A stretch of DNA of 64,000 bases. Source: Musicola paradisiaca NCPPB 2511 (lineage in GTDB: Bacteria > Pseudomonadota > Gammaproteobacteria > Enterobacterales > Enterobacteriaceae). A model generated the notes under the pieces. The model was not told the DNA's origin, did not search any database, and saw only the letters and a list, made by a program, of their open reading frames with translations. How positions within the stretch are numbered: the stretch's first letter is position 1; each line of letters starts with the position of its first letter. The position numbers were made by a program, and so were the translations under genes. The stretch covers positions 1,066,204 to 1,130,203 of the forward strand of contig NZ_CM001857.1 in the NCBI RefSeq assembly GCF_000400505.1, given 5' to 3'. Of the stretch, positions 9,742-19,200 are shown piece after piece.

Positions 9742-10460
9742 GTGTACTGATTGTGGATGATGAGCCGCTGGCGCGAGATAACCTGCGCTGTTTGCTGGAG
9801 CAGGACAGCGAGCTTGAACTGGTGGGCGAGTGCGCCAACGCGGTGGAGGCCATCGGCGCCATCCACCGGCTGCATCCCGATGTGGTGTTCCTGGATATTC
9901 AGATGCCGCGCATCAGCGGGCTGGAGATGGTCGGCATGATCGACCCGGCCAACATGCCCTATATCGTGTTTATTACCGCGTATGACGAGTACGCCATCAA
10001 GGCGTTTGAGGAGCAGGCGTTCGACTATCTGCTCAAACCGATCGATCCGCCGCGCCTGGCCAAGACCCTGAACAACCTGCACCGGGAACGCCCGACGCAG
10101 AATATTGACCAACTGGCCGGGCATCAGTGCCACCTCGATTACATACCCTGTACCGGGCACAGCCGTATCTACCTGATGAAAGCCAGCGAAGTGCAGTTCG
10201 CCAGTTCACGGCAGAGCGGGGTTTACGTCACCGGCTTGCAGGGGGAAGAGTGCTTTACCGAGCTGACCCTGAAAACGTTGGAAAGCCGCACGCCGCTGGT
10301 GCGTTGCCACCGGCAGTATCTGGTGAATATGGATTTTCTGCGTGAAATCCGGCTGGAAGAGAGCGGCCAGGCCGAAATCGTGCTGAAGGGCGGGCAGATG
10401 CTGCCGGTCAGCCGTCGCTATCTGAAAACCCTCAAACAGTTGCTGGGCCTGAAAGGGTAA
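9735..10460 (+). CDS. btsR: Response regulator BtsR (YehT), LytTR DNA-binding type
   Basis: A 241-residue two-component regulator. The receiver domain has the acidic pocket VDDEP, the phospho-acceptor in [11 protein letters not shown] in FITAYD and K in LLKPID. The C-terminal LytTR domain has [17 protein letters not shown] and [17 protein letters not shown]. BtsR is the partner of BtsS and in E. coli switches on btsT (yjiY). Here the three genes are adjacent, unlike E. coli where the two-component pair and the transporter are apart, which fits the known regulatory link. The start overlaps the btsS end. Confidence 0.95.
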   Translation: MLSVLIVDDEPLARDNLRCLLEQDSELELVGECANAVEAIGAIHRLHPDVVFLDIQMPRISGLEMVGMIDPANMPYIVFITAYDEYAIKAFEEQAFDYLLKPIDPPRLAKTLNNLHRERPTQNIDQLAGHQCHLDYIPCTGHSRIYLMKASEVQFASSRQSGVYVTGLQGEECFTELTLKTLESRTPLVRCHRQYLVNMDFLREIRLEESGQAEIVLKGGQMLPVSRRYLKTLKQLLGLKG

Positions 10461-10660
10461 CGCCCCGGCGTAGTTCCACCGTGATGCGCGCCGCTGCCGC
10501 GGTGGCCCGTCCCGGCGGCCGGTTTTTCTCCTGCGGCGCCATCAGCAGTCTTGCGGGGCGCCGGACATTTCTCGTCAATTGCCCTCCCTATCATCGCCAC
10601 TCATTTCGGTATGCGACCGGTCGTCGGCCTATCCGACCGCTAAACCAAATTCCGCTGTTA

Positions 10661-10673
10661 CCTGACTGTCAGG
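10661..10673. promoter_or_regulatory. Palindrome in the btsT promoter region
   Basis: CCTGAC-T-GTCAGG is a perfect inverted repeat about 45 bases upstream of the btsT start, and CGACAGGTTAC just after it repeats one arm. It may be an operator or the base of a leader hairpin. I could not match it confidently to the BtsR direct-repeat site described for E. coli yjiY. Confidence 0.35.
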
Positions 10674-10715
10674 CTGATTATTGTCGCGACAGGTTACTAA
10701 TAAAAAGAGTGAAAG

Positions 10716-12866
10716 ATGATGAAAGATAAACTTCTCAAGCATCTCCCCTGGGCACTGTTGGGCTTCATTGGAGCCTGCTGCCTTGGCGTTGTCGCGCTGC
10801 GTCGCGGCGAACACGTCAGCGCGATGTGGATCGTCGTGGCTTCCGTGGCCGTCTATCTGGTCGCTTACCGTTATTACAGCCTGTATATCGCCCGCCAGGT
10901 GATGCAGCTTGACGCCAACCGCGCCACGCCGGCGGTGGTCAATAACGATGGGCTCAACTATGTGCCGACCAACCGCAATGTGTTGTTCGGCCACCACTTT
11001 GCCGCTATCGCCGGCGCGGGGCCGTTGGTCGGGCCGGTGCTGGCGGCCCAGATGGGCTACCTGCCCGGCACGCTGTGGCTGCTGGCCGGGGTGGTATTGG
11101 CCGGCGCGGTGCAGGACTTTATGGTGCTGTTCATGTCCACCCGTCGCAACGGTGTGTCGCTCGGTGAAATGATCAAAGAGGAAATGGGGCCGGTGCCCGG
11201 CACCATTGCACTGTTCGGCTGCTTCCTGATCATGATCATCATCCTGGCGGTGCTGGCGTTGATTGTGGTGAAAGCGCTGGCGGAAAGCCCGTGGGGCGTG
11301 TTCACCGTCTGCTCCACCGTGCCGATTGCGCTGTTTATGGGCATCTATATGCGCTTCTTGCGTCCGGGACGGGTGGGGGAAGTGTCGGTGATCGGCATCG
11401 TGCTGCTGCTGCTGGCGATCTGGTTCGGCGGCGTCATCGCCCACGACCCGTACTGGGGCCCGGCGCTGACCTTCAAAGACACCACCATCACCTTTGCGCT
11501 GATTGGCTATGCGTTTATTTCCGCGCTGCTGCCGGTGTGGCTGATTCTGGCGCCGCGTGATTATCTGGCGACGTTCCTGAAAATCGGGGTGATTGTCGGC
11601 CTGGCGATCGGCATCGTGATCATCAACCCGGAACTGAAAATGCCGTCCATGACACAGTTCATTAATGGCACCGGGCCGGTGTGGAAAGGCGCGCTGTTTC
11701 CCTACCTGTTTATTACCATCGCCTGCGGCGCGGTATCCGGCTTCCACGCGCTGATCGCCTCCGGCACCACGCCGAAGCTGCTGGCGAACGAAACCGACGC
11801 CCGCTTTATCGGCTACGGCGCGATGCTGATGGAATCCTTTGTCGCCATCATGGCGCTGGTCGCCGCGTCGATCATCGAACCGGGCCTGTACTTCGCCATG
11901 AACACCCCGCCGGTGGGGCTCGGCATCACCATGCCTAACCTGCACGAGCTGGGCGGCGCCAACGCGCCGGCTATCATGGCTCAATTGCAGGATGTGACGA
12001 CGCACGCCGCCGCCACCATCAGCTCCTGGGGCTTTGTGATTTCGCCGGATCAAATCCTGCAAACCGCGAAGGACATCGGCGAGCCGTCGGTTCTTAACCG
12101 TGCCGGTGGCGCACCGACGCTGGCGGTGGGGATCGCTCATGTATTCCACCAAATCATCCCGAGCGCCAACATGGGCTTCTGGTATCACTTCGGTATTCTG
12201 TTCGAGGCGCTGTTCATCCTGACCGCGCTGGACGCAGGCACCCGTTCCGGCCGCTTTATGCTGCAGGATTTGTTGGGCAACTTCGTCCCGTTCCTCAAGA
12301 AAACCGATTCGTTGGTCGCCGGTATCGTCGGCACTGCCGGTTGCGTCGGCCTGTGGGGCTACCTGCTGTATCAAGGGGTGGTGGATCCGCTGGGCGGCGT
12401 CAAGAGCCTGTGGCCGCTGTTCGGTATCTCCAACCAGATGCTGGCGGCGGTGGCGCTGGTGCTGGGCACCGTGGTGCTGATCAAGATGAAGCGCACGCGC
12501 TACATTTGGGTGACGATGCTGCCGGCGGTATGGCTGCTGATCTGCACCACCTGGGCGTTGGGGCTGAAGCTGTTCAGCAACGACCCGCAGCTGGAAGGTT
12601 TCCTGTATCTGGCGCGCGCCTATAAACAGCGTATTGCCGAAGGCACCGACCTGAGCGCGCAGCAGATTGCCAATATGCAGCACATCGTCGTCAACAACTA
12701 TACTAATGCCGTGTTGAGCGTTTTGTTCCTGGTAGTGGTCTATAGCATAATCTTCTATGGTATCCGTACCGCGTTGCAGGGGCGCAGCCAGTCTGATCGC
12801 TCCGACCGGGAAACACCCTATGTACCGGTGCCGGAAGGTGGTGTGAAGATGTCGTCCCATCATTGA
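10716..12866 (+). CDS. btsT: Pyruvate transporter BtsT (YjiY), CstA family
   Basis: A 716-residue inner-membrane carrier with many hydrophobic helices and the CstA-family core ([83 protein letters not shown]). Length and sequence agree with E. coli BtsT, a pyruvate/proton symporter under BtsSR control. The C-terminus ends in the family's [10 protein letters not shown]. It stands 255 bases after btsR and is followed by yjiX, as in E. coli. Two ATG codons occur in a row at the start; either could be used. Confidence 0.96.
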   Translation: MMKDKLLKHLPWALLGFIGACCLGVVALRRGEHVSAMWIVVASVAVYLVAYRYYSLYIARQVMQLDANRATPAVVNNDGLNYVPTNRNVLFGHHFAAIAGAGPLVGPVLAAQMGYLPGTLWLLAGVVLAGAVQDFMVLFMSTRRNGVSLGEMIKEEMGPVPGTIALFGCFLIMIIILAVLALIVVKALAESPWGVFTVCSTVPIALFMGIYMRFLRPGRVGEVSVIGIVLLLLAIWFGGVIAHDPYWGPALTFKDTTITFALIGYAFISALLPVWLILAPRDYLATFLKIGVIVGLAIGIVIINPELKMPSMTQFINGTGPVWKGALFPYLFITIACGAVSGFHALIASGTTPKLLANETDARFIGYGAMLMESFVAIMALVAASIIEPGLYFAMNTPPVGLGITMPNLHELGGANAPAIMAQLQDVTTHAAATISSWGFVISPDQILQTAKDIGEPSVLNRAGGAPTLAVGIAHVFHQIIPSANMGFWYHFGILFEALFILTALDAGTRSGRFMLQDLLGNFVPFLKKTDSLVAGIVGTAGCVGLWGYLLYQGVVDPLGGVKSLWPLFGISNQMLAAVALVLGTVVLIKMKRTRYIWVTMLPAVWLLICTTWALGLKLFSNDPQLEGFLYLARAYKQRIAEGTDLSAQQIANMQHIVVNNYTNAVLSVLFLVVVYSIIFYGIRTALQGRSQSDRSDRETPYVPVPEGGVKMSSHH

Positions 12867-12886
12867 TGGCCGTGGGATGATCATGT

Positions 12887-12918
12887 CGCCGGCAGGCACC
12901 TGTAAGGGCCTGCCGGCG
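12887..12918 (+). other. Strong hairpin between btsT and yjiX
   Basis: An 11-bp perfect GC-rich stem (CGCCGGCAGGC / GCCTGCCGGCG) with a 10-base loop stands between btsT and yjiX. It lacks a T-run, so it may protect or process the mRNA and set the btsT:yjiX ratio rather than terminate. Confidence 0.6.
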
Positions 12919-12939
12919 TTGATGCAAAGAGAGGGCGAT

Positions 12940-13143
12940 ATGTTCGGAAATCTTGGGCAGGCGGGAAAATATCTGGGGCAGGCCGCCAGAATGCTGGTGG
13001 GCATCCCGGATTACGACAACTACGTGCAGCATATGAAAACCAACCACCCGGATCAGGATGTGATGACCTATGAGGCGTTTTTCCGGGAACGCCAGCAAGC
13101 GCGCTACGGCGGCAGCGGCAAAGGCGGTTTCCGTTGCTGCTGA
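12940..13143 (+). CDS. yjiX: YjiX/YbdD family small protein
   Basis: A 67-residue protein of the DUF466 (YbdD/YjiX) family: [25 protein letters not shown] at the start, [15 protein letters not shown] in the middle and the closing cysteine pair FRCC. The ATG at 12940, preceded by AGAGAGGG, gives exactly the E. coli YjiX length; the open frame continues 21 codons upstream but that part is not conserved. Members sit immediately downstream of CstA-type transporters and were proposed as small accessory subunits of the carrier. The role is not proven from sequence. Confidence 0.9.
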   Translation: MFGNLGQAGKYLGQAARMLVGIPDYDNYVQHMKTNHPDQDVMTYEAFFRERQQARYGGSGKGGFRCC

Positions 13144-13211
13144 TGTGATGCCTGACGGCCCGGCCCATCCTGAGGCGTGACCGCGGTCGTGTTATCGCCA
13201 TCCTGTAGTGT

Positions 13212-13237
13212 CCGCCCGTTTCGGGCGGTATTTTTTT
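13212..13237 (+). terminator. Intrinsic terminator after yjiX
   Basis: CCGCCCG-TTT-CGGGCGG followed by TA and seven T residues: a textbook rho-independent terminator closing the btsT-yjiX transcript, 69 bases after yjiX. Confidence 0.92.
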
Positions 13238-13303
13238 ATCCGTCGGCCCTGGCAGTGGCGATGTCGCTGCTAAGACTGCATTGAGCGTAAAGGAGTTTTT
13301 CCC

Positions 13304-14266
13304 ATGACCAGACCCTTGCCCGCGACCATCCTCACCGGTTTTCTCGGCGCCGGAAAAACCACGCTGCTGCGGCATCTGTTGTATGCCGACCACGGTGAAA
13401 AGATTGCGGTGATTGAAAACGAATTCGGCGCGGTCGCCATCGACGACGGCTTGCTGGGCGATCGGGCGACCCGCATTACTACCCTCAGCAACGGTTGCAT
13501 TTGTTGCAGCAGCGCCAATGAGCTATCGGATGCCTTGCACGACCTGCTGGACGGTATCGATCGCGGTGAACTGACGTTTGACCGGCTGGTGATCGAGTGC
13601 ACCGGCATGGCCGATCCGGGCCCGGTGATTCAGACCTTTTTTTCCGACGAACGTTTAAGCCAGCGCTTTTTGCTGGACGGCGTCATCACGCTGGTGGACG
13701 CGGTACATGCCGACGAACAGCTGAGCCGACATACCGTGGCGCAGGCTCAGGTGGGCTATGCCGACCGTCTGTTATTAACCAAGACCGATCTGGCCGGGGA
13801 TACGCAGGCGCTGGAAGCGAGGCTGGCGCGCATCAACGCACGCGCCACGCTCCATCGGGTGGTCAACGGCCTGATTGACCACCGGGCTATCTTCGGGGTG
13901 GACGGTTTTATGCTCAACGACCGGCTGCCGGTCTCCCCGCCGCGTTTCCGACCGCTGATTGAGCCGGATAACGCCATTGCCTCGCTGGTGGTGCGCCTGG
14001 CACATCCGCTCGATATCGCGGCGGTATCGACGGTGATGGAGCAACTGCTGGTGAACTGCGCCGACAACTTGCTGCGTTACAAAGGCGTACTGTCGATTGC
14101 CGGCGACGACCGGCGCCTGTTGTTTCAAGGGGTGCAGCGGCTGTACAGCGCCGACTGGGATCGCGATTGGCGTGAGGATGAACCGCGCGAGAGCGTGATG
14201 GTATTTATCGGCATCCGGCTGCCGGAAGAGGATATTCGCCGCGCCTTTGACGCGCTGAATGCGTGA
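13304..14266 (+). CDS. yjiA: CobW/COG0523-family GTPase YjiA
   Basis: A 320-residue G3E GTPase. The P-loop is GFLGAGKTTLLRHLL near the N-terminus; the metal-binding CxCC motif appears as NGCICC; the switch and G-motifs include ECTGMADPGPV and LLTKTDL, the latter being the nucleotide-specificity motif. A C-terminal CobW_C domain follows (LLRYKGVLSIAGDDRRLLFQ). E. coli YjiA is a zinc/cobalt-binding GTPase of unclear metallochaperone role. It lies downstream of yjiX as in E. coli but after a terminator and with its own ribosome site (AAAGGAG), so it is probably transcribed separately. Confidence 0.94.
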   Translation: MTRPLPATILTGFLGAGKTTLLRHLLYADHGEKIAVIENEFGAVAIDDGLLGDRATRITTLSNGCICCSSANELSDALHDLLDGIDRGELTFDRLVIECTGMADPGPVIQTFFSDERLSQRFLLDGVITLVDAVHADEQLSRHTVAQAQVGYADRLLLTKTDLAGDTQALEARLARINARATLHRVVNGLIDHRAIFGVDGFMLNDRLPVSPPRFRPLIEPDNAIASLVVRLAHPLDIAAVSTVMEQLLVNCADNLLRYKGVLSIAGDDRRLLFQGVQRLYSADWDRDWREDEPRESVMVFIGIRLPEEDIRRAFDALNA

Positions 14267-14326
14267 TCTTTCGCTGCCCGGCGCGGCACGCGGGGCAGCA
14301 TCATCCATTCCCCCGCTTTTCCCTTC

Positions 14327-14369
14327 AACCTATCCGGTTCAATCGCGTTATGCGGCTGCCGGATAGGTT
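14327..14369. terminator. Hairpin downstream of yjiA
   Basis: AACCTATCCGG pairs with CCGGATAGGTT over a 21-base loop, 61 bases after the yjiA stop. It may act as a transcript end or a REP-like element; no T-run follows. Between here and 14874 the only other structure I see is the ~130-bp repeat described next. Confidence 0.45.
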
Positions 14370-14468
14370 AAATTGACGTCCTTTCCTCCTACCCCAGTAA
14401 GCTGAGTTGCAGGGCGACAGGCCCGCGTGTCGAGCCACATGGCCAACGCACCGGCAACGTGAAGTACG

Positions 14469-14602
14469 CAGGGGATGTTCAGAACCCTGTATTCAGAAAA
14501 CCGTGTTCATCAGTGTATTAACTCAGACCTGATCTGGATCTGGCGCTCTTACGGCACAACAAAGTGGCCTAAACTGACTGGTGGTTTTGTGCCAGGAGTG
14601 GA
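14469..14602. repeat. ~130-bp island-flanking repeat, copy A
   Basis: This stretch is about 90% identical, by eye, to 21266-21399 in the same orientation. Shared blocks include TTCAGAAAACCGTGTTCAT, GGATCTGGCGCTCTTACGGC, AGTGGCCTAAACTGAC and GGTGGTTTTGTGC. One frame of this copy reads SDLIWIWRSYGTTKWPKLTG and stays open to a TAA near 14626, so it may be a fragment of a coding sequence; copy B has a 1-base deletion in that frame. The two copies bracket the AT-rich gene cluster and could have mediated its gain or loss by homologous recombination. Confidence 0.85.
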
Positions 14603-14874
14603 CTTTTCTGATATCACAATGTGTTAATCAACCGGGAACAGGTCATGCCAGAAAGTGTACGTATTGCCTGATAATGAGCCTTCTGTAGAAACTCTCGCCC
14701 AGAATTCGATTTAATTTAACAAAGCCACATTCATAGTAATAACGACCGGGTAATTAAAACCTGCGGTCATGGGTTCAACGACTCAGATATGACTTGATGG
14801 ACGTTGTAAACAAATAAATATCAATATAGATTATCTGTGATAACCTCCTGTCGGGAGATCATTTTGTAGGATGA

Positions 14875-16077
14875 TTAAATTAAAACTCGTTCTACTTTAT
14901 CTTTTTTCTTTATTAAAAAAATCACGACCATAAATAAGATACCCGCACTGGTTGCTAAAAAGCATGCATTCAACCCTAAGTAATATGTAATAAATGAACC
15001 TACAGGCGGAGCTGAAAACATTGCAAAACCTATCGATGAAGAAATCATACTTGTTGATTTTGCTGTATTATCTTTTGATGAAAAATATTGAACGTAAGTA
15101 GACAGTAGAATACTGTTTATTGAAACCGCCCCCCCCATCACTATCATGGCGAAATACATTATATATTCCCTCGGGATATGAAATATATCCTCAGCATAAG
15201 AGGATGCAGGGATAAGAAAATATCCCAAACCTCTGAAAATCAAGCATGACAATATGTTTTTTATGTTTGCATTTAAAACTGATTTGCTTATAAAAAAACC
15301 GGCAACGACACCCGATAAGCCCGACAAACTCATGGCATATCCATAATCAGATTTTGTCAATCCCATTTCATAGAATTTTAGTATTATCTGGCTATCTGAT
15401 AAATAGAAAAATACAGATGAAATCAATGCCAGTATAAATGCAGGGGAAATATTTTTATCCATAATAATCCCCCGATATTCATTAAAATAATTAGTTCTTG
15501 AGTTATTATTCACTTTAGGCTGACATACTAACTCATTAATAAATATCAAATATGATAAAAATGAAACCAGATAGGATATTGATATAAAAATCAAGATATT
15601 TAATGGATCATGGTGTATTACATAAAATCCGATCAGAAGAGGTGATGACATTTTACATATTTGAGCAACCATTTGAAAGTAGCTCAAGTTTTTTCTTAAA
15701 TTCACTGAACTATTCTTTAGGAGAATCATATTTGAAGGGTCAATCGTAAGTCTGAAACAGTTTTTTATAATCACAATTAAAAGATAGAATAAAATATCAG
15801 GATACACGTATTGTAATAATGTAAGGAAAAAGCACACAATAGAAGATATAGATAAATATAATTTTGGTTTTGGGTTTTTATCAATCCAGGAAGAAACTAT
15901 TGGCCCTAAGAAAAGTATTGAAAATGCATAAAATGATGTGTACAGAGCTAAATGTAAAGCAGTACCATTCCATAAGAATGTGATTAATGTAAATGATATC
16001 GTTAATTCAAGATACAATGACAACGTGTTCCCAAAGGATGCGCATATCAACCGTGGTGTAGAATTTATTGCCTCCAT
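14875..16077 (-). CDS. MFS-type exporter of the island cluster
   Basis: A 400-residue hydrophobic protein with about 12 predicted membrane helices and a soluble loop near the middle (NELVCQPKVNNNSRTNYFNEYRG). The layout (GPIVSSWIDKNPKPKLYLSIS after helix 2) resembles drug- or macrolide-efflux MFS carriers. It is the last gene of the AT-rich operon, 26 bases after the kinase-like gene, with GGAGAG upstream of its start. In a biosynthetic cluster the last-gene MFS usually exports the product and gives self-protection; that role is inferred. Codon use and base composition are far more AT-rich than the surrounding backbone. Confidence 0.82.
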   Translation of the reverse strand: MEAINSTPRLICASFGNTLSLYLELTISFTLITFLWNGTALHLALYTSFYAFSILFLGPIVSSWIDKNPKPKLYLSISSIVCFFLTLLQYVYPDILFYLLIVIIKNCFRLTIDPSNMILLKNSSVNLRKNLSYFQMVAQICKMSSPLLIGFYVIHHDPLNILIFISISYLVSFLSYLIFINELVCQPKVNNNSRTNYFNEYRGIIMDKNISPAFILALISSVFFYLSDSQIILKFYEMGLTKSDYGYAMSLSGLSGVVAGFFISKSVLNANIKNILSCLIFRGLGYFLIPASSYAEDIFHIPREYIMYFAMIVMGGAVSINSILLSTYVQYFSSKDNTAKSTSMISSSIGFAMFSAPPVGSFITYYLGLNACFLATSAGILFMVVIFLIKKKDKVERVLI

Positions 16078-16103
16078 AAAAATAGCTCTCCAATATTTTG
16101 TTA

Positions 16104-16775
16104 CTATTTTTGCTTTTCCAGATTTGATTTTATGATTTCTATTATATGCACTTTCAAATACTCTGGAGATAGATCAGTGGTGTTCATATGTATCCATTTA
16201 TCATTAAAAAATTTAGAATATTGTTCTCTCACTAATTGTTGATAAGAAGAAAAATTTAAATTTTTATCATTTTCAAGCATACCTGATTCGCTTGGCTTCA
16301 ATGTTTCTTTCCTTGTTGCAGCAACTCGCGGGGTAACATCTAAGTATATAGTTAGATCTGGCTCTGTACTTAAATTAAACACTTCATTGGCAATATTTCT
16401 CATAATGTCATTTTTCAATGAAAAACGTGCTATATATTTATAGAACCATCCATCACTAATAATTATCTTTCCTTCGTTTAAGGCTGGTTTTATTATGCCA
16501 TAATCTAGAGCTGCAAACCATGATGATAGTAATAATAGCCAATGACTATCTCCTAACTCATCTAATGGAGCCGATATATCGTAATCCCAAAGGATTTCAC
16601 GTATCTTTCCCATATGGTACATTCCATATCCTGACTCGAGGACTGGGTGATTTTTGTCTAAGAATGTAGTATTAGGATATATTGTAACAATTGAATCATA
16701 AATATCTCTTGACACTGTCGATTTACCAGCGCCATCATTACCCTCAAATGCTATAAAAAAACCTTTATTATTCAT
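16104..16775 (-). CDS. dTMP-kinase-like P-loop protein
   Basis: A 223-residue protein resembling thymidylate kinase. The P-loop is FEGNDGAGKST (residues 9-19), and the segment IISDGWFYKYIARFSLK corresponds to the family's DRY-containing helix, with DGW in place of DRW/DRY. LTIYLDVTPRVAATRKETLKPSESG is the lid region. The chromosomal housekeeping tmk should be elsewhere, so this copy probably phosphorylates a special nucleotide in the pathway of its cluster. It overlaps the radical SAM gene by 8 bases. Substrate unknown. AT-rich like its neighbours. Confidence 0.78.
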   Translation of the reverse strand: MNNKGFFIAFEGNDGAGKSTVSRDIYDSIVTIYPNTTFLDKNHPVLESGYGMYHMGKIREILWDYDISAPLDELGDSHWLLLLSSWFAALDYGIIKPALNEGKIIISDGWFYKYIARFSLKNDIMRNIANEVFNLSTEPDLTIYLDVTPRVAATRKETLKPSESGMLENDKNLNFSSYQQLVREQYSKFFNDKWIHMNTTDLSPEYLKVHIIEIIKSNLEKQK

Positions 16776-17910
16776 TTATTAATTCTCCTTTAAATGCTTC
16801 TGTGTCTAAAGAGTTTCGCCCGCTTCCTTCTATGAAAGGTTTGAAACCATATTTTTTATAGAGATGACTCATTTCTAAACATACGCTATATATATAATCG
16901 AAAGATGGTCTTGGATAATTGGCGTATTTAGAACCATGATCTGGATGGAATACGGCAACGGCTGGAACAACGCCCATTTCTGCGAAGAAATTAATCCCTT
17001 GAATGAGATCATCTAATGGTTCCAGTCCCGCAACAAAACCAGCATAAACATTACCTTTTCCTAGCTCGAGAACAGCTGCACTATATGCATCTAGCAATTT
17101 ATCCCTGCCATAATCTTCAGATTTTCCTGGACATATTTCACTAAATTTTTTAGGGTTAAATATTTCAATGCTTATTGCCCATGAATTTACATAATTTTTT
17201 ATTCCATTTATTTTTTCGAGATTCATTGGTGGCAGAGATATCAAATGACTATTAATATTATTTCGAAGACAATGTGGTTTTAATTTTAATAACAATTCTT
17301 TATGCATTTCAAAACCAACATCATAATTGCGTGTTGTTCCTCCATTAACAAGAATACGCTTTATTCTAGCTATATTGTGCAGTTCTAGCAAATCCATTAC
17401 TTCCATTGCTTTTTCTGGCCGTATAGAGGTTTTATGATCGGAAACTGAATTCCTAGCTTCTCCTAATGAGCAAAATTTACATTCTCTATCACTATTAAAA
17501 TAATAACAATGTCCAGGCGAGAAAAATCCCAATGTTGAGTTACCATAAACAGTAGCATATTCTTCCACTCTACTGCCATCCTTAAGTAAGATGCCATATA
17601 TATCCGGTTTATCAGGGAATGTTATTTCTTGCAAATGGCCATCAATCGATATAAAAAACTCATTTTTATCAAAATCAAAGAAAATTCTATATTTTGAATT
17701 TTTATTATAATTACATGCAATGATGGTTCTGTCGTTTAAAAATATTTCTTGCGGTGTATTTTTCTCAGCAAAATCCAAAGAGCTATCCCCAGTCCCATAT
17801 GCCCTTCGCTTAGGGATGAAAGAACCTTTTCTATTATATTCATGTAAAAATTCAGAGTCATAATTAACCCCTTCGCTAAGAATTTTTAATTTCAATACTG
17901 TTGATTTCAT
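16768..17910 (-). CDS. Radical SAM protein with non-canonical CX8CX2C motif
   Basis: A 380-residue protein. The presumed 4Fe-4S ligands are C135, C144 and C147 in the stretch GHCYYFNSDRECKFCSLG, a CX8CX2C spacing in place of the usual CX3CX2C. A typical radical SAM barrel follows, with VNGGTT (like the GGE strand), SAISIEIF-like ENSxE region (SWAISIEIFNPKKFSEI) and the C-terminal GFVAGLEPLDDLIQGI. An N-terminal region of about 125 residues precedes the barrel. It overlaps the phosphatase gene by 4 bases (ATGA). In its context it likely modifies either the 32-residue peptide or a nucleotide precursor. The reaction cannot be named. Confidence 0.8.
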   Translation of the reverse strand: MKSTVLKLKILSEGVNYDSEFLHEYNRKGSFIPKRRAYGTGDSSLDFAEKNTPQEIFLNDRTIIACNYNKNSKYRIFFDFDKNEFFISIDGHLQEITFPDKPDIYGILLKDGSRVEEYATVYGNSTLGFFSPGHCYYFNSDRECKFCSLGEARNSVSDHKTSIRPEKAMEVMDLLELHNIARIKRILVNGGTTRNYDVGFEMHKELLLKLKPHCLRNNINSHLISLPPMNLEKINGIKNYVNSWAISIEIFNPKKFSEICPGKSEDYGRDKLLDAYSAAVLELGKGNVYAGFVAGLEPLDDLIQGINFFAEMGVVPAVAVFHPDHGSKYANYPRPSFDYIYSVCLEMSHLYKKYGFKPFIEGSGRNSLDTEAFKGELINE

Positions 17911-18755
17911 ATATCTACCTCATTATATAAACGCAATATTTCTTGCTTTGTATTTTTACCGGATGAAGCAATTATTGATACATGTTTTTTAATAAGGGTT
18001 TCACTTGGGAACTGTAATTCGTACGTTGTCCCTGTTGAATACATCATCTCACCACCAGCCTCTATCAAAATTATTTTTGCGGCAGCAACGTCAATTCCTC
18101 TTTCATGCCCATGAATTGAGAGATCGATAAAAGCGTGTAATACACCGCTTGCAACCAAACATATATCTAAACTAGAGCATGATGAGACTCGAATCTTTCC
18201 TGCTGATTCTACAATAGCTCTTTGTAGTGTTATTAACCTATCATCTTTAGCTCGGTGAAACGATACTCTCATATCAGATAGTTTTTTTCTATCTTGCGTT
18301 TTTATCTTTCTACTTTCATAAATATTTTGTATGTAAGCACCTTCGCCTATAGCTGCTTTATATATTAGATCTCTAGAAATATCATACACCCATCCCATAA
18401 TGTATTTATTGTTGTAATATACTGCTATTGATGTTGTAAATGAATGATATCCCATTATTAAATTATGAGTCCCATCTATTGGATCTATGATAAAAATTAA
18501 TTTTTTATAATCAACTTCACAATTGGGGTTTTCCTCTGATAAAACAAAACAATCGCATCCTTTATTATCAAAATATTCTTTGATTAGTGTATCTATAAAT
18601 ATGTCTACAGATGTTTGACCTCCTTTGTATTGTTCCTGATAATCTAAATGCCATAAAGAAATTTTAGCTAACCACGCTTTTCTTATATCTTCTCTTAATC
18701 CACTAAATAAAAACTCCAAGTAATTAGGGAGTTCTTTTTTAAAAATAAACTTCAT
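17907..18755 (-). CDS. Inositol monophosphatase-family phosphatase
   Basis: A 282-residue Mg-dependent phosphatase of the IMPase/CysQ superfamily. Metal ligands are visible in SEEN (E74/E75), IIDPIDGTHNL (D91, D94) and the C-terminal GIDVAAAKIILIEAGG, which replaces the usual WDxAAG. Family members remove phosphate from inositol phosphate, fructose bisphosphate, 3'-phosphoadenosine nucleotides or phosphorylated antibiotic precursors. Here it sits between a phosphoribosyltransferase-like gene (17-base overlap) and the radical SAM gene (4-base overlap), so a nucleotide or phospho-sugar intermediate is a reasonable substrate. That is inference. Confidence 0.85.
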   Translation of the reverse strand: MKFIFKKELPNYLEFLFSGLREDIRKAWLAKISLWHLDYQEQYKGGQTSVDIFIDTLIKEYFDNKGCDCFVLSEENPNCEVDYKKLIFIIDPIDGTHNLIMGYHSFTTSIAVYYNNKYIMGWVYDISRDLIYKAAIGEGAYIQNIYESRKIKTQDRKKLSDMRVSFHRAKDDRLITLQRAIVESAGKIRVSSCSSLDICLVASGVLHAFIDLSIHGHERGIDVAAAKIILIEAGGEMMYSTGTTYELQFPSETLIKKHVSIIASSGKNTKQEILRLYNEVDI

Positions 18756-19149
18756 CTTGACAATCTCCCATGTAAACTAGCTGTTTATGCCACTCTTTAG
18801 AATTAAGAAAAGGAATTGTTTTTCTTACATTGAAAAAACGCCCTGCATAAATTGAATAATCGGAAGATGAAAATGCTTCCAGTGTTTTGGGGAAAAGAGA
18901 CACTTTATGTATTTTTGTATTATGTCCTATTATGTTGGCAAGTTTATTATATGCTAATTGAATACTTCCTCCGGTATAAGCTTTATCTATAACAGCCCAA
19001 GTTTCACTCTTGTTTTTTCTGATTTCCGGGTAAATATCATCAAAAGACTTTGTTTTATATAGAAGACCACTATCATTTTCTCTATGCACTTCACAGAAAA
19101 AAATATTAGAATCTTTAGTTGCTGCATGGTATGCCAATGCTATTGGCAC
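18739..19149 (-). CDS. Phosphoribosyltransferase-like domain, apparently cut by an in-frame TGA
   Basis: The visible frame of 136 codons begins at a GTG (19149) but the same frame stays open back to a TGA at 19201-19203. The residues encoded between them, ending KLFIVSGGVP, look like the first beta-strand and loop of a type I PRTase domain, which the GTG start would cut off. The PRPP-binding loop is WAVIDKAYTGGSI, matching the vvDDvxTGgT pattern with D and TGG kept. No ATG, GTG or TTG with a clear ribosome site exists between the TGA and 19149. The simplest reading is that this is the C-terminal half of a longer protein that starts at 19764. It overlaps the phosphatase gene by 17 bases. Confidence 0.6.
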   Translation of the reverse strand: MPIALAYHAATKDSNIFFCEVHRENDSGLLYKTKSFDDIYPEIRKNKSETWAVIDKAYTGGSIQLAYNKLANIIGHNTKIHKVSLFPKTLEAFSSSDYSIYAGRFFNVRKTIPFLNSKEWHKQLVYMGDCQDEVYF

Positions 19150-19200
19150 ACCACCAGAAACTATAAAGAGTTTGTTTTTTGCTATAGTGTTTATTGACTT

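Noticed and set aside
10591..10667. BtsR direct-repeat binding site upstream of btsT
   Set aside because: ACC-containing elements such as GCCACTCA, ACCGCTAA and ACCTGACT are present, but none pair at the 13-base spacing I remember for the E. coli site.
10629..13004. 791-codon minus-strand frame opposite btsT
   Set aside because: His/Arg/Gln-rich composition typical of the antisense of a GC-rich membrane protein gene; btsT is unmistakable.
16104..16775. Housekeeping thymidylate kinase
   Set aside because: The context is an AT-rich accessory operon, and the DRY motif is altered to DGW, so a specialised paralogue is more likely.
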